A stretch of 64,000 nt of DNA from Lampris incognitus (Eukaryota > Chordata > Actinopteri > Lampriformes > Lampridae): contig NC_079214.1 of the NCBI RefSeq assembly GCF_029633865.1, positions 27,863,411 through 27,927,410 of the forward strand, read 5' to 3'. The position numbers were made by a program, and so were the translations under genes. This document shows, piece after piece, positions 33,691 through 45,029 of the stretch (within the stretch, counting starts at the first letter, position 1; each line of letters opens with the position of its first letter). The notes below the pieces were generated by a model that searched no databases, was not told where the DNA came from, and saw only the letters and a list, made by a program, of their open reading frames with translations.

Positions 33691-35254
33691 CATTTTAGTT
33701 TTTCTTGAGAATGTGCTAAAAATAAAGAAAGCTAAATGTTTCTACGGTATGTATAAGGGTCCTGGAATTAATGTTCACCAAGTTAATGCTGTGTGGCATC
33801 AAATATATATCCAGTTTGGGGTATCATTTAGCTTTTCATTATTTTTAGGCTAAGCATTGCAGCAATGCCCATCTCTATATCAACATTATTATAAGTTTAA
33901 TAGCGCCAGCTATAAAGATGAAAACCACCTTAACTGACCTGCTCCAGACTGAAAAGCAAGGCCCTACTCGTTCTAATTTCATGGCTTTGATAGGCCGACA
34001 TGTCATTTTGGCTTTGTAGAGTAAAATTATGCAACCCCACAGAAAGCTTATGGACATAACAGTGGTGCTCGTGAAGTTAGCTTCCTGGTACTACTCCAAG
34101 CAGAACCATGTCAAATTCCTGTTAAGTGCTCGAGAGCATCTAAAATTGATGCATTTGAACTGTTATGCTCAGTTCAACAGTCTTTAAACACACACTGTTG
34201 ATATTGTGTGTTGCATCAGACTGGTATAGTTATAGTTAAATTGCACCATAATATCAGAAGCCTAGTTTTAGAAGTATATAATTGCTTTTTAGTTTGTCAG
34301 TTAAATGCTATTTCCTACTGAGATCATACAATTCTGTTTTGTTGGAAAACGAATAATGAGAGCTATATAATTTACGAGAAAGACATGCTATTGCAACAAT
34401 TCAAGTTTCTCACAAATCAACTTGATCCCCCGTCTTCCTTTTCCCAGTCTTTTTTTTCCTTAACACAAACCAAAGTATTTATTCCCCAGCTGTCATGCTC
34501 TGTCTACATGGTTATATCTAGCTATCAATGTGTTCCCTGTACCTTCCAACATTTTTTGTGTAAGTGCTAATCTTTTTGAAAATTAATATCTGAAGTATTT
34601 CACAGTTATCATAAAAACTGGCAAAGTAGTACAGCAGCGTTCATGGTTCAAAGTTACATTATGTTTAAGTGGGATTATAACATGGACCCAAAGCTAGCCC
34701 AGAACTGCATCAGACAAAGGTCTGGATAGATAAACTCTGGTGTCATCCTAAGGAATCTAGCGAGAGAAGCACTTAAAGGCTAAGAGAGATATGGAAATAT
34801 TATCTGCACACATTTACTAAAAGAAATCCCTCTGGGCCAGTCAAGCTTGTAAAGCTATTACTGTGCAGAAAGCACTATGCACTTTACTTTGCCAAGGAAG
34901 GAAGAGAGAAGGAAAGAGAGTGAGTGAGAAAAGGCTCCCTGTATGGCTATAAGATTCCTCTGATCATAGGATTACCCAGTCATCACAAGGTGTAGTGCAC
35001 ATTATTTCAAATCCAGGTCCATCTATTAAATGGCTGTGCTACTTACTACACTGGGTCATTATTGAATTAAAAAAAGCTCTCTGACCTTATGACTTCTAAA
35101 CGTTGTCACTGTCAATGCCCATATTGTAGAGTACAGTGGTGTTGAATTTGATGGAACACTTCATACAAAAACCTCCACTGTTCCCTTACTGTGCAACTGT
35201 GAAATTTCAGTTAACTGGAAAAAATGTTCCAAGCAGTTATTACAGTCCACACAT
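33691..35254. other. pir: pir intron, no gene recognised
   Basis: Mostly AT-rich sequence with no repeat family that I recognise and no supported exon. Confidence 0.4.
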
Positions 35255-35360
35255 TAGATAATGCTCCAAAGAACATCTAATGGTATACCACCAAGTGACG
35301 TCTCAAGCTCAAAACGTCACTTGGTGGTGTACCATTAGATGTTCATGGGAGCATTATCTA
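35255..35360. repeat. 106-bp near-perfect palindrome
   Basis: The left arm (from TAGATAATGCTCC at 35255) and right arm (to GGAGCATTATCTA at 35360) pair over about 46 bp with few mismatches. The loop is about 13 bp. The core arms are CCACCAAGTGACGT and ACGTCACTTGGTGG. It may be a tiny foldback MITE. Confidence 0.88.
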
Positions 35361-35389
35361 GCATGCAGACTTCATTTTCCCATTTTTCA

Positions 35390-37027
35390 TACAGTGCATC
35401 CGGAAAGTATTCACACCCCTGCACTTTCCCCACATTTTGTTATGTTACAGCCTTATTCCAAAATGGATTAAATTCCTTTTTGTTCTCATCAATCTACATA
35501 CAATACCCCATAATGACAAAGCGAAAAAGGTTTTGTAGAAATTTTTTGCAAATGCATTAAAAATAAAAAACTGAAATATTGCATGTACATAAGTATTTAC
35601 ACCCTTTATTCAGTACTTGGTTGAGGCACCCTTGGCAGCAATTACAGCCTCAAGTCTTCTTGGGTATGAAGCTACAAGCTTGGCACACCTATATGTGGGG
35701 TATTTCTCCCATTCTTCTCTGTAGATCCTCTCGAGCTCTGTAAGGTTAGATGGGGAGTGTCACTGCACAGCTATTTCCAGGCCTTTCCAGAGATGTTCAA
35801 TGGGGTTCAGGTCTGGGCTCTGGCTGGGTCACTCAAGGACATTCACAGACTTGTCCCAAAGCCCCTCCTTCGTTGTCTTGGCTGTGTGCTTACTGTCGTC
35901 GTGTTGAAAGGTAAACCTTTGCCCCAGTCTGAGGTCCTGAGCGCTCTGGAGCAGGTTTTCATCAAGGATCTCTCTGTACTTTGCTCCATTCATCTTTCCC
36001 TCGATCCTGGCTAGTCTCCCAGTTCCTGCTGCTGAAAAACATCCCCACAGCATGATGCTGCTACCACCATGCTTCACTGTAGGGATGGTATAAGCAAGGT
36101 GATGAGAGGTGCCTGGTTTTTAACAGACATGACGTTTGGCATTCAGGCCAAAGAGTTCAATCTTGGTTTCATCAGACCAGAGAATCTTGTTTCTCATGGT
36201 CTGAGAGTCCTTTAGGTGCTTTCTGGCAAACTCCAAGCGGGCTAGCATGTGCCTTTTACAGAGCAGAGGCTTCCATCTGGCCACTCTACCATAAAGGCCT
36301 GATTGGTGGAGTGCTGCAGAGATGGTTGTCCTTCTGGAAGGTTCTCTCATCTCCACAGAGGAACGCTGGAGCTCTGTCAGAGTGACCATCGGGTTCTTGG
36401 TCACCTCCCTGACCGAGGCCCTTCTCCCCCGATTGCTCAGTTTGACTGGGTGGCCACCTCTAGGAAGAGTCCTGGTGGATCCAAACTTCTTCCATTTACG
36501 AATGATGGAGACCACTGTGCTCTTTGGGACCTTCAAAGCTGTAGACATTTTTTGTACCCTTCCCTAGATCTGTGTCTCGATACAATCCTGTCTCGGAGGT
36601 CCACAGACAATTTCTTTTGACTTCATGGCTTGGTTTCTGCTCTGACATGCACTGTCAACAGTGGGACCTTATATAGACAGGTGTGTGCCTTTCCAAATCA
36701 TGTCCAATCAATTGAATTTACTACGGGTGGACTCCAATCAAGATGTAGAAACATCTCAAGGATGATCAGTGGAAACAGGATGAACCTGAGCTCAATTTTG
36801 AGTGTCATAGCAAAGGGCGTGAATACTTATGTACATGCAATATTTCAGTTTTTTATTTTTAATAAATTTGCAAAAATTTCTAAAAAACCTTTTTCACTTT
36901 GTCATTATGAGGTATTGTGTGTAGATTGATGAGAAAAAAAGGAATTTAATCAATTTTGGAATAAGGCTGTAACATAACAAAATGTGGGGAAAGTGAAGGG
37001 GTGTGAATACTTTCCGGATGCACTATA
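35390..37027 (-). mobile_element. Tc1-like transposon 3
   Basis: TA-flanked ends are CAGTGCATCCGGAAAGTATT at 35392 and its complement at 37025. Inverted repeats of about 200 bp contain CCATAATGACAAAGCG. It is inserted in the pir intron. Confidence 0.93.
35610..36626 (-). pseudogene. Tc1-type transposase with stop codons
   Basis: The start codon is at 36624-36626 and the natural stop at 35610-35612, giving 339 codons. The body reads STVVSIIRKWKKFGSTRTLP (HTH), LWSDETKIELFG (first Asp), [20 protein letters not shown] (second Asp) and SPDLNPIEHLW (Glu). All catalytic residues are kept, but in-frame stops lie near 36600, after KRHVC, after NVLE and near the end, mostly Trp-to-stop type changes. 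Confidence 0.9.
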
Positions 37028-37275
37028 TGTTCTTCTGTCCAGCACCTAGTATTTATTATTTAGATGTGCGTGCTTTTGTAGACTTTTTACCAAGCTGTTA
37101 TTACCCAATCAGGAGTTCAACATTTCTCAGAAAGTACTATACCCTATAGGTGCCATGTTATTTTTATTTCACTTAGAATTACAGTTCGTTTTATCTGTTA
37201 CATATATCTTATAATTATCATTTTTTTCTAAAAGATTTTAATTAAGCTTGTATTTCATTTTCTGCATTCAACAAG
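37028..37275. other. pir: pir intron, AT-rich
   Basis: Nothing recognised between the Tc1 end and the small pir exon. Confidence 0.4.
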
Positions 37276-37320
37276 GATGGACAACATTCATCTATACACT
37301 GTCAGGATGCATTCACATTG
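37276..37320 (+). pseudogene. pir: pir exon encoding WTTFIYTLSG
   Basis: A 45-nt exon begins with the two bases that complete Gly from the previous exon. It encodes WTTFIYTLSGCIHI and ends in phase 1 at TTG|GTGAAC. The matching pirin segment is WTSFIYTISG with the same exon length in codons. The acceptor CATTCAACAAG has a poor pyrimidine tract. Confidence 0.8.
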
Positions 37321-37534
37321 GTGAACTTTGTCTGTTTAGTGTTCTTCCTTCAGTGAGGCCATTGTCTTTGGCACCTCTTGATTAATCAGGTGCGTTTATT
37401 TCATTATTTTTCTTCTTGGTTGAGTATCATGTCAAAGTTAGGAGTATGTGACTGATCTTCGTCCAAAAACAACTGCCCCCCCGATTCATTTTGCCAAAAG
37501 GCCTGATATGTTCCAGCTCCTTGCTGGTGGGATA

Positions 37535-38675
37535 TACACTCACTGGCCACTTTATTAGGTACACCTTGCTAGTACCGGGTTGGACCCCCTTTTGCCTTCA
37601 GAACTGCCTTAATCCTTCGTGGCATAGATTCAACAAGGTACTGGAAACATTCCTCATAGAGTTTGGTCCATATTGACATGATAGCATCACGCAGTTGCTG
37701 CAGATTTGTCGGCTGCACATCCATGATGCGAATCTCCCGGTCCACCACATCCCAAAGGTGCTCTATCGGATTTATGACATGGCGCGTTATCCTGCTGGAA
37801 GTAGCCATCAGAAGATGGGAACACTGTGGTCATAAAGGGATGGACATGGTCAGCAACAATACTCAGGTAGGCTGTGGCGTTGACACGATGCTCAATTGGT
37901 ACTAAGGGGCCCAAAGTGTGCCAAGAAAATATCCCCCACACCATTACACCACCACCACCAGCCTGAACCGTTGATACAAGGCAGGATGGATCCATGCATT
38001 CATGTTGTTGACGCCAAATTCTGACCCTACCATCCGAATGTCGCAGCAGAAATCGAGACTAATCAGACCAGGCAACGTTTTTCCAATCTTCTATTGTCCA
38101 ATTTTGGTGAGCCTGTGCGAATTGTAGCTTCAGTTTCCTGTTCTTAGCTGACAGGAGTGGCACCCGGTGTGGTCTTCTGCTGCTGTAGCCCATCTGCCTC
38201 AAGGTTCGACGTGTTGTGCATTCAGAGATGCTCTTCTGCATACCTCGGTTGTAATGAGTGGTTATTTGAGTTACTGTTGCCTTTCTATCAGCTCGAACCA
38301 GTCTGGCCATTCTCCTCTGACCTCTGGCATCAACAAGGCATTTTCGCCCACAGAACTACCGCTCACTGGATATTTTCTCTTTTTCGGACCATTCTCTGTA
38401 AACCCTAGAGATGGTTGTGCGTGAAAATCCCAGTAGATCAGCAGTTTCTGAAATACTCAGACCAGCGCGTCTGGCACCAACAACCATGCCACGTTCAAAG
38501 TCACTTAAATCACCTTTCTTCCCCATTCTGATGCTCGGTTTGAACTGCAGCAGATCGTCTTGACTATGTCTACATGCCTAAATGCATTGAGTTGCTGCCA
38601 TGTGATTGGCTGATTAGAAATTTGCGTTAACGAGCAGTTGGACAGGTATGCCTAATAAAGTGGCCGGTGAGTGTA
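37535..38675 (-). mobile_element. Tc1-like transposon 4
   Basis: TA-flanked ends are CACTCACTGGCCACTTTATT at 37537 and the complement AATAAAGTGGCCGGTGAGTG. This is a third, distinct fish Tc1-like family. Confidence 0.92.
37569..38526 (-). pseudogene. Tc1-type transposase with internal deletion
   Basis: From the start codon at 38526 the N-terminus carries an HTH. ITTHYNRGMQKSISECTTRR and [13 protein letters not shown] (first Asp) follow, then GYFQQDNAPCHK (second Asp). About 80-90 bases are then missing and the frame jumps directly to NPIEHLWDVVDREIRIMDVQ. The removed part includes SPDL. Stops at two positions add further damage. Confidence 0.9.
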
Positions 38676-40019
38676 TACTGCACTAAATGACAGCATTTAA
38701 TAGTCCCCCTACAAACAGGGGAAGACCCAGTGCTCACAGCTGAAATTTACATAACATGCACATCTGCTCCAATGTGGGAGTGTCATTACTGTTACAAAAC
38801 TGATTTTTTTTATGCGTTATCATGCTTAAAATATGTCATTCATTCTGGCTTTACATTGACCAAATGAAAAGAAGAAAATAATGAAGCACTTTCTTAAAAA
38901 AAAAAATCAGATATCAGGTTCAAAAATTATTTTGTGAAACACTTCTTTTCTTGATTATTGCAGTTGGAGAAATAATTTTCCTTGCATGAGATGAGACTCG
39001 CAGACTAAATCTTTTAAAGGTTTTGTTTGAAAACTATCACTTTGGTTCAGAATCCCTCTATTAATATTCTTTCATAAAGCCGCATTATTATTTGATTATA
39101 CTTAATCGTCTCACTGCAGGATCTCGTAGACCGGTTGTAATTGCTGTCAGATGTTTCGCGAGCAAGAGAATGAAAATGGCTTTTAAGATTCACGTTAGCA
39201 TTTGAAGCAGGAAGGTCTCCGTCGCTACATGTAGCCTGGCCAAATTTGAGCCAGCTGGCTTTAATGAATGCATCCACCAGGAATGGAAGTGTCTGGCATT
39301 CTCTGTATTCAGTGTGTGAGACAGAAAGAATCACATTAGGCAAATGAGGTGCAAAACCAGGTAAAAAAACCAATGGGGACTTCTGAGACAGTAAGAGTCC
39401 ATTTTTAAATTTGGTGTTTTCCCCTGTCCGAGTCATTTCCCCCAATATACGCGATAAACACAAATTGGACTCGATATTTTTGCAAATTGGATTCACAGCT
39501 TGCAACTATATACAGTATATCTGATCTATACATCTTTGTCTGCTGGACTCAAACATGGGTGGTGCTATTCAGAAATTTGAAATCATTAATGAACAACCAT
39601 GCCTGGCCTCAGTTCAAATCAAATAAAATAATAATAATACAGCCAAACAGGGTTCAAAATCGAGTAACCAGATATTTTTTAAGAACTTGCTGCTGGACGG
39701 TCAAGGCTCAGGTGAAGCACAGAAGATATAGCGCCCCATAAGACTGCTCACTGCTCTAAAAAAATCGACTTTTATTCTCTAGCTTTTAGCACTCTTTCCT
39801 GCCATTTTACATACCTTTGCTCTCTGCTTTTTTACTCTATTTAAAACTGCATGGCACTTTCTTGAACATTTATCATGCTCAGTGTTTTAGTTAAGATGCT
39901 CAGTAGAGAAATCGACTCGACTTGGGTTTCACTGTTTCCTGTCATTGTTGTAAATGAGAACTATCTGCACCCTGGTATGACTGAAGTATGATCAGTACAG
40001 AATCTTATTCTCTACGTAG
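38676..40019. other. pir: pir intron; unsupported 152-codon open frame
   Basis: A minus-strand open frame at 39047-39505 has no recognisable domain, low expected codon bias and no splice context, so it is not called. The pirin exon encoding PDD...HHTAVLG should lie between 37321 and 40019 but is not identifiable. Confidence 0.4.
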
Positions 40020-40073
40020 GGCTCTGAGGTAGCTCACTTTGTGCTGATAGCAGGAGAGCAGTAGTCCAGTACG
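40020..40073 (+). pseudogene. pir: pir penultimate exon, frameshifted, donor lost
   Basis: After the acceptor CTCTACGTAG the frame reads GSEVAHFVLIAGE, the pirin HFVLIAGEP segment. It then meets TAG. A shifted frame reads VVQYG, which matches the PVIQHG end, so about 13 bases encoding the PLxEP part have been deleted. The expected GT donor after it is TT. Confidence 0.82.
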
Positions 40074-40231
40074 TTATGTCATTTGTCCCAGTTCCTTCCA
40101 CCTGGAACACATCTTTTAACAAATGTAATGGTCAATGTATTTTAAAAGGAAGCACAACTTCCCCCTGATCTGTGCTACATAATACTAAATGGAGTCTGCT
40201 GTGTCTCTGAATCTGTGCATCTGTCTTCCAG

Positions 40232-40461
40232 GTCCATTTGTAATGACAACAGAGGAAGAGATAAAACCGGCCATCGGAGACTATCAGACTGGAAGCAATG
40301 GCTTCGAGAAGGCCATAAATTGGAGGTCCAAGATCAGAGACTACCTCCGAATAGTAATGAGGCATCATCGTCCTCCTGTTACTGATCTAAACATTTGTTC
40401 CAGTTGTTTGCTGTTTCGAAAATATGCTTTTGAATTAATTTATGCTTTTGTAAATGTGTGA
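40232..40461 (+). pseudogene. pir: pir terminal exon
   Basis: After CTGTCTTCCAG the frame encodes PFVMTTEEEIKPAIGDYQTG and NGFEKAINWRSKIRD, matching the pirin C-terminus (GPFVM...NGFERA..W.SKI). Known pirins end within a few residues of SKI; here the frame runs about 30 codons further to 40461, as if the stop codon were lost. A possible AATAAA poly(A) signal lies at 40818. Confidence 0.85.
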
Positions 40462-42261
40462 AAATGCCACATCCATTTAGTAGACAAGGTAGGACTTTGC
40501 AGATATTATTTTCCGAAATCTATCTAAACACGTGCGCTTCATGTCAAAGTGAAGGAAGTACTGTTCTCATGTTTGCCATGAGGATGGTGCCCCCCCCACA
40601 CACCCACACACACACGCAAGCACAGAGGAACACCCACTTGCTAACAAGAAATTTTTGAGGAAACATGTTAGTAAATAACAGTTTAACTGCTTTCCATTCC
40701 CCTTGTTAAATTTGAGTTTTATTTAATTTTCCCATTGCTAGGCCTCCAAGCTCACAAAGGAAGTGAAATCATGAAATGTTGAAAAAAAAAAGTTTTTTCT
40801 CAAACTTTATCAGAGTGAATAAAATATTGTTGTGAATATTGTACAAGGCTAATTTTTATCTATTTTATTTATTTATTTTTTACAAAATTTACACACCAAG
40901 TTGCTTTGCATCAAACTATTTACTTTGTTTAATTCTGCTAAATCACTGAGCATTCCTCTGTCAAGCCACAGAGGAAAAGACTTTCAGGCTGACGTTACTA
41001 ATTTGCATATGAATAATGTTCTCATATTTCCTCTCATCTACTAGCAGAAGAAAATGCACAGTCAAATGAGTCTGGATAGGGCAATGGGTGGGGTGATGGT
41101 AGAACGGGTGGTGCCGGCCCCTGATTTCCCTCACTATTGCAGAGGTCTGGATCACATTTTCAACACATGTTACTGCTGCAAGGCTGTGTGCGGTTTGTCA
41201 ACTTCAGAGGGATAGACACTGACATGGGATTTAATAGGCAAGATATGATCAATTGACAGACCCTGGAGAGAAGAAAAAGAAGAAGAAGAAAAAAAGGAAG
41301 ACAGCAACACACAAATAACAGGAGGCAATTTCACATGAGGAAACAGCACGACAAACACCTGATTGGACATACACAAGGGCAGACACACGTGTGTCCATTC
41401 TGGTCTCTCATAAGGCCATCCATGCTCCAGTCCAGATCCAAAGAGAGAAGAACTAAATTTGTGGTTACTCCTTCATATCTGGGCCATTTTACAGACACGC
41501 CAAGGTGGGATCTGGTGACGCGTGAACTGGTCGAGAGCAGAAAGTGTCACAGGCAGATACTGTAACCACCAAAAGAACCAGATCCTGAGGGCATCCTGAG
41601 GTCCTGACCAAGGCTTTACTGGAGGTAGGAGATGAAATACAAAGAGGAGAGGGAACATAGTTGATCATAAAAAGTCTGAACCAAGAGGAGTGTCTCGTCT
41701 AGCAAGAGGTCCCAACACGTTTCTGTCAGGCCCTGACCCCATTTGCACCAGCCGGGAGGAAACAGTGCATGTGAAAAAGGCAAATCTGACAGGAAGTATT
41801 CTGGAAAATTCTGGCTGGCATGTTTCTGAAGTACTGTGCCACTGCTGACTGCTGGTAGCCTACTTATTTAACTGGACACCTCAGGAGCTGCTTCAAAGCT
41901 TCGGCAGTAAGAGGTGCACATTTTAAAGCCTCTTTAGCCGGCTCCATTTGGCTAGGGGGTGTCTGGGTGCTCGTGACAGGTTGCATCTGGCTCAGACACG
42001 CGCGTGTGCTTCTATGTGTCTGGAAGACCAAGAACGTGTGTGTGTGCGTGCTGCATACCCACATCTACACATCTAGAGGACCGAGTGTATGTCTGTGTCT
42101 GTGTGTGTGTGGTCCGAGTGACTTGACTGGTGTGGGAATTAGGAAGTCTACGGAAAGGCAGCCACCTTCTGTGATCTGGACCCACAGTAAAACGTAGACA
42201 GACTTTCAAGACTTGGCACTGCTTTAAGGAACCTGAGCAGAATCGAAGGTCAGTGACGAAG
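40462..42261. other. pir-vegfd intergenic region and vegfd 5' region
   Basis: It contains pir 3' sequence (AATAAA at 40818) and then unique, fairly GC-balanced DNA that should hold the vegfd promoter and 5' UTR. No TATA box or defined start site is recognised. A GA/AAG-rich tract lies at 41270-41300 and GT-rich stretches at 42030-42110. The last ~150 bases before 42262 have no upstream in-frame ATG. Confidence 0.4.
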
Positions 42262-42363
42262 ATGAAACAGAGTCTGTGCACACTCACCCTTTTATTGACT
42301 CTGGTCATGGAGCTAAGCCGGGCAGGAGTGGGCAACAGCATGCACAGAGATGCAGGGACTGGG
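42262..42363 (+). CDS. vegfd: vegfd exon 1: signal peptide
   Basis: 34 codons from ATG. The hydrophobic core LCTLTLLLTLVMEL ends near SRAG, a plausible signal-peptidase site. The donor is GG|GTAAGT in phase 0. Confidence 0.88.
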
Positions 42364-42726
42364 GTAAGTAGGGAAATGACCCATTCTGTCTTTAAGTTTA
42401 GCTCAAGTCTAACGTATTTCTGTGTAGGCTACAAGACCATGCTTTAAGATTATTATAATAAATTGTTGCTAGTAATTTGTTCAGAGGCATCTGGCACTGC
42501 ACAATATTTTTATTAACTACCTGGCTGCACAAGGTCATTGTTCAAAGACCAGACGTGAATCCACTCTGAAGCTTATATAGACTGGTGTTAAATTTCACTT
42601 TTTTTTTTATGCTACACTGTCCAAGTGTAGCTTCCTTGCCCTCTCTCTTATTCATTTATCGAGCTCACACTGGACCACTTAGCCAAGCTAGAGTGCTGTG
42701 CTGTCCATGAAAAATTGACAGCAGCC

Positions 42727-42769
<43 letters not shown>

Positions 42770-43864
42770 TGGTTCTTACATAAACCTTGTTAAGGGACTC
42801 AGAGGAAACACATACGTCACAGGTGGTAAAACGTAAAAAGGTATCAGCAACCTGCTCTTGCGTCAGCGTCACCTTTAAACATTGTGACTCGTGACTCTAT
42901 CCTCCTTTTTGCCCCTCCCTCTCCCACCGTTCTTTAACAATGTGAACAGCTTTGTTCCCATTCCCTCCCTCTATGTCTTTTATAGATTATTACATCTGTC
43001 CAGCTATCCCGTTATACTGCCTTATCGCTATTTGTTCTCTATTTCTATTCTCTGTTTGCCCTTTCCTCCCTTACTGTGCCCTGTTGTCCATGCCCCCCTC
43101 CACCCTATCAGCCCCCACCCCCACCACCCGCCCCCATGCTCCCTCTCTGTTTCTCATTAGTCGGTCTATTCCTTGGTAAGGATTAAGGGGAAACCCTCCC
43201 TGTTTTCTGTTGTTGTTTCCCTCTCTGATTTTAAGTGGAGTCTGTCAGCCAGCCAGCCTGCCCCACCCTCCTTCCCACAACACATTGAACACATCAGAGG
43301 GCTCAGATTGTTACAGTTGTCCAGAGGAAATAAAGAAACATTGTGCAGACAAGTGTAATATTCCATGACTGGCTTGCCTCCGCCCCAGCTGCAGAACCAC
43401 CATCCCGCTATCAGGCTTCGGCCTTGGCCTTCCCATCTCATAAAATAAGCGTTGGAGGCCGTTTGGAGTCCTCAGCTCCTCTCGCCTTCCTCTTTTCTCA
43501 CTCAGAGAGATCCCACCCTTGTGCATTTTCAATGCGTTGAGAGTTTCACTAACTTTTACACGGACAGGCCAATCAATGTCTGCGGTGTCATATAATATTT
43601 TTTAAGCGAAGCGCTTGTAATTTGTAAGTTGAGCGTCGTTTTTTTTAAGTTTTGTGTTTCACTTTCAGGTTGGGGAGATAGACTTTGCTGTAGAAAACTG
43701 ATCCGAAAGACCTTTTGTCTTTAACAAGAAGCACGACAGGTGTTTTATGGGAAACATGGTTTCCTGCCATCAGTTCCCCTCTTTATGGGGTTAGGCGAAG
43801 GACAGAATGACCCATGGGAGTGTGTGCGTGTCTGTGTGTTTGTGTAGACGTGCATGTGTTTTGT

Positions 43865-43916
<52 letters not shown>

Positions 43917-44998
43917 CACTATTTCATTCATAGACGTGCTCTGTTGTATGGAGCTGCGATAAGGACAGCTCAGACCAAATACACGTGCATTTGCCAGGCA
44001 GCTGTTGATAATCTCTCTCTGACTAATGAGCATGACATTAGGCCGAGGGCTACGAATCACTCCCTAATAAAGCAAACACTACAACAGCTGAGCCTCAGCG
44101 CTCTCAGCAGGGAGTCATTTATGTCTCATTAGTAAATAATAGTACAAGATATTTATGCATGTCAAGTTTTTATGGTTGTTACAACCTGTGTCTGGAGATT
44201 ATAGCCAGACATCGTCTTCAAAGGTCTGTTAAATCAGGGTTGGGTTCTTAGGGGTTTATTTATTTATTTGTTTATCCATCGTTTTATTGATCTGGCTCCC
44301 AGTATTTTATTGCACCAGAATGGTATAGCCATTCTCTGGCTGGGCTGTTTTATTTATTATTCATTGCTAGACTTTCAATTGTCTGCGAATATCCTTACCA
44401 GCTGAGAGAAAGGTAACAGTGAGCAGAAAGGAGGACTTGAATTGAGAACCAAATCTGGATCTATGCTGAGGTCCCTGCTAAGTAGCTGCTGTTGTAGTCA
44501 TGAGTTGCTTTCAGAGGCACATTTGACCTCCAATAGCATTGCTAACTTGGAGGGAGGCGCACAAAACGTTTAGCCCAGAATGGCCACATTGGGGCACTGT
44601 TACATCCGATGATACCAAAGGATTACCGTTACTAAGCAAATGAGTTGAGGTTTTACATCCTACAGTAGAAAACCGATGGGGTGAGGCCCATTTGCCTGTG
44701 TTGTCTCCAGGTGCTGAGTCAGGAGCAGTGGGAGAGAGAGGTGAGGTCAGCGTCCAGTCTAGATGAGCTACTGAGGCTGACAGACTTCCCAGACTGGAAG
44801 TTATGGAAGTGTCGTCTGAAACTGCAGCAACCAGAGACCCAACCAGAATTCCACTCTTCATCCTCCTCCCCCTCCTCATCCTCCTCCTCATCCTTCTCTT
44901 CCTCTTCAGCAGGATCTCATCGGTCGACACGCTATGCGGCTGACTCGTACAGTCTGGAAATACTTAAAGGTTGGCTAAAACAAATACACGTGCAATAC

Positions 44999-45029
<31 letters not shown>

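Larger units (their letters stand above)
18820..40461 (+). pseudogene. pir: pirin (pir), apparently decaying copy
   Basis: Six separate stretches encode consecutive parts of pirin, an iron-binding nuclear bicupin that acts as an NF-kB and transcription cofactor: 18820-18884, 21335-21535, 24430-24514, 37276-37320, 40020-40073 and 40232-40461. The exon phases mostly fit, and vegfd follows on the same strand as in mammals. Lesions: the metal-binding Glu of the HAE motif is Gly (HAGRP), the intron before 21335 would end in TG, and the donor after 21535 is GC. The penultimate exon has a deletion with an in-frame TAG and a TT in place of the GT donor, and the last exon runs past the usual end. N-terminal exons and the exon for the PDD...HHTAVLG segment are not found. 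Several introns hold transposons. A full second pirin elsewhere in the genome cannot be excluded. Confidence 0.8.
42364..44710 (+). other. vegfd: vegfd intron 1
   Basis: It contains a (GT)n tract at 42728-42772, a pyrimidine-rich stretch at 42898-43170 and (GT)n-(GA)n at 43860-43917. No repeat family or extra exon is recognised. Confidence 0.7.

Noticed and set aside
37480..37534. Possible remnant of the missing pir exon (CCGATTC...CCAAAAGG...)
   Set aside because: One frame gives a few residues resembling PDxxxQK, but there is no acceptor, an early stop and no match to HHTAVLG. The similarity is at chance level.
39047..39505. 152-codon minus-strand open frame
   Set aside because: No recognisable domain, splice context or repeat in the window; such lengths occur by chance in 64 kb.
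42891..43179. Overlapping plus-strand open frames, rich in Pro, Leu and Ser
   Set aside because: They come from pyrimidine-rich intron sequence in vegfd intron 1, with low-complexity composition and no homology.
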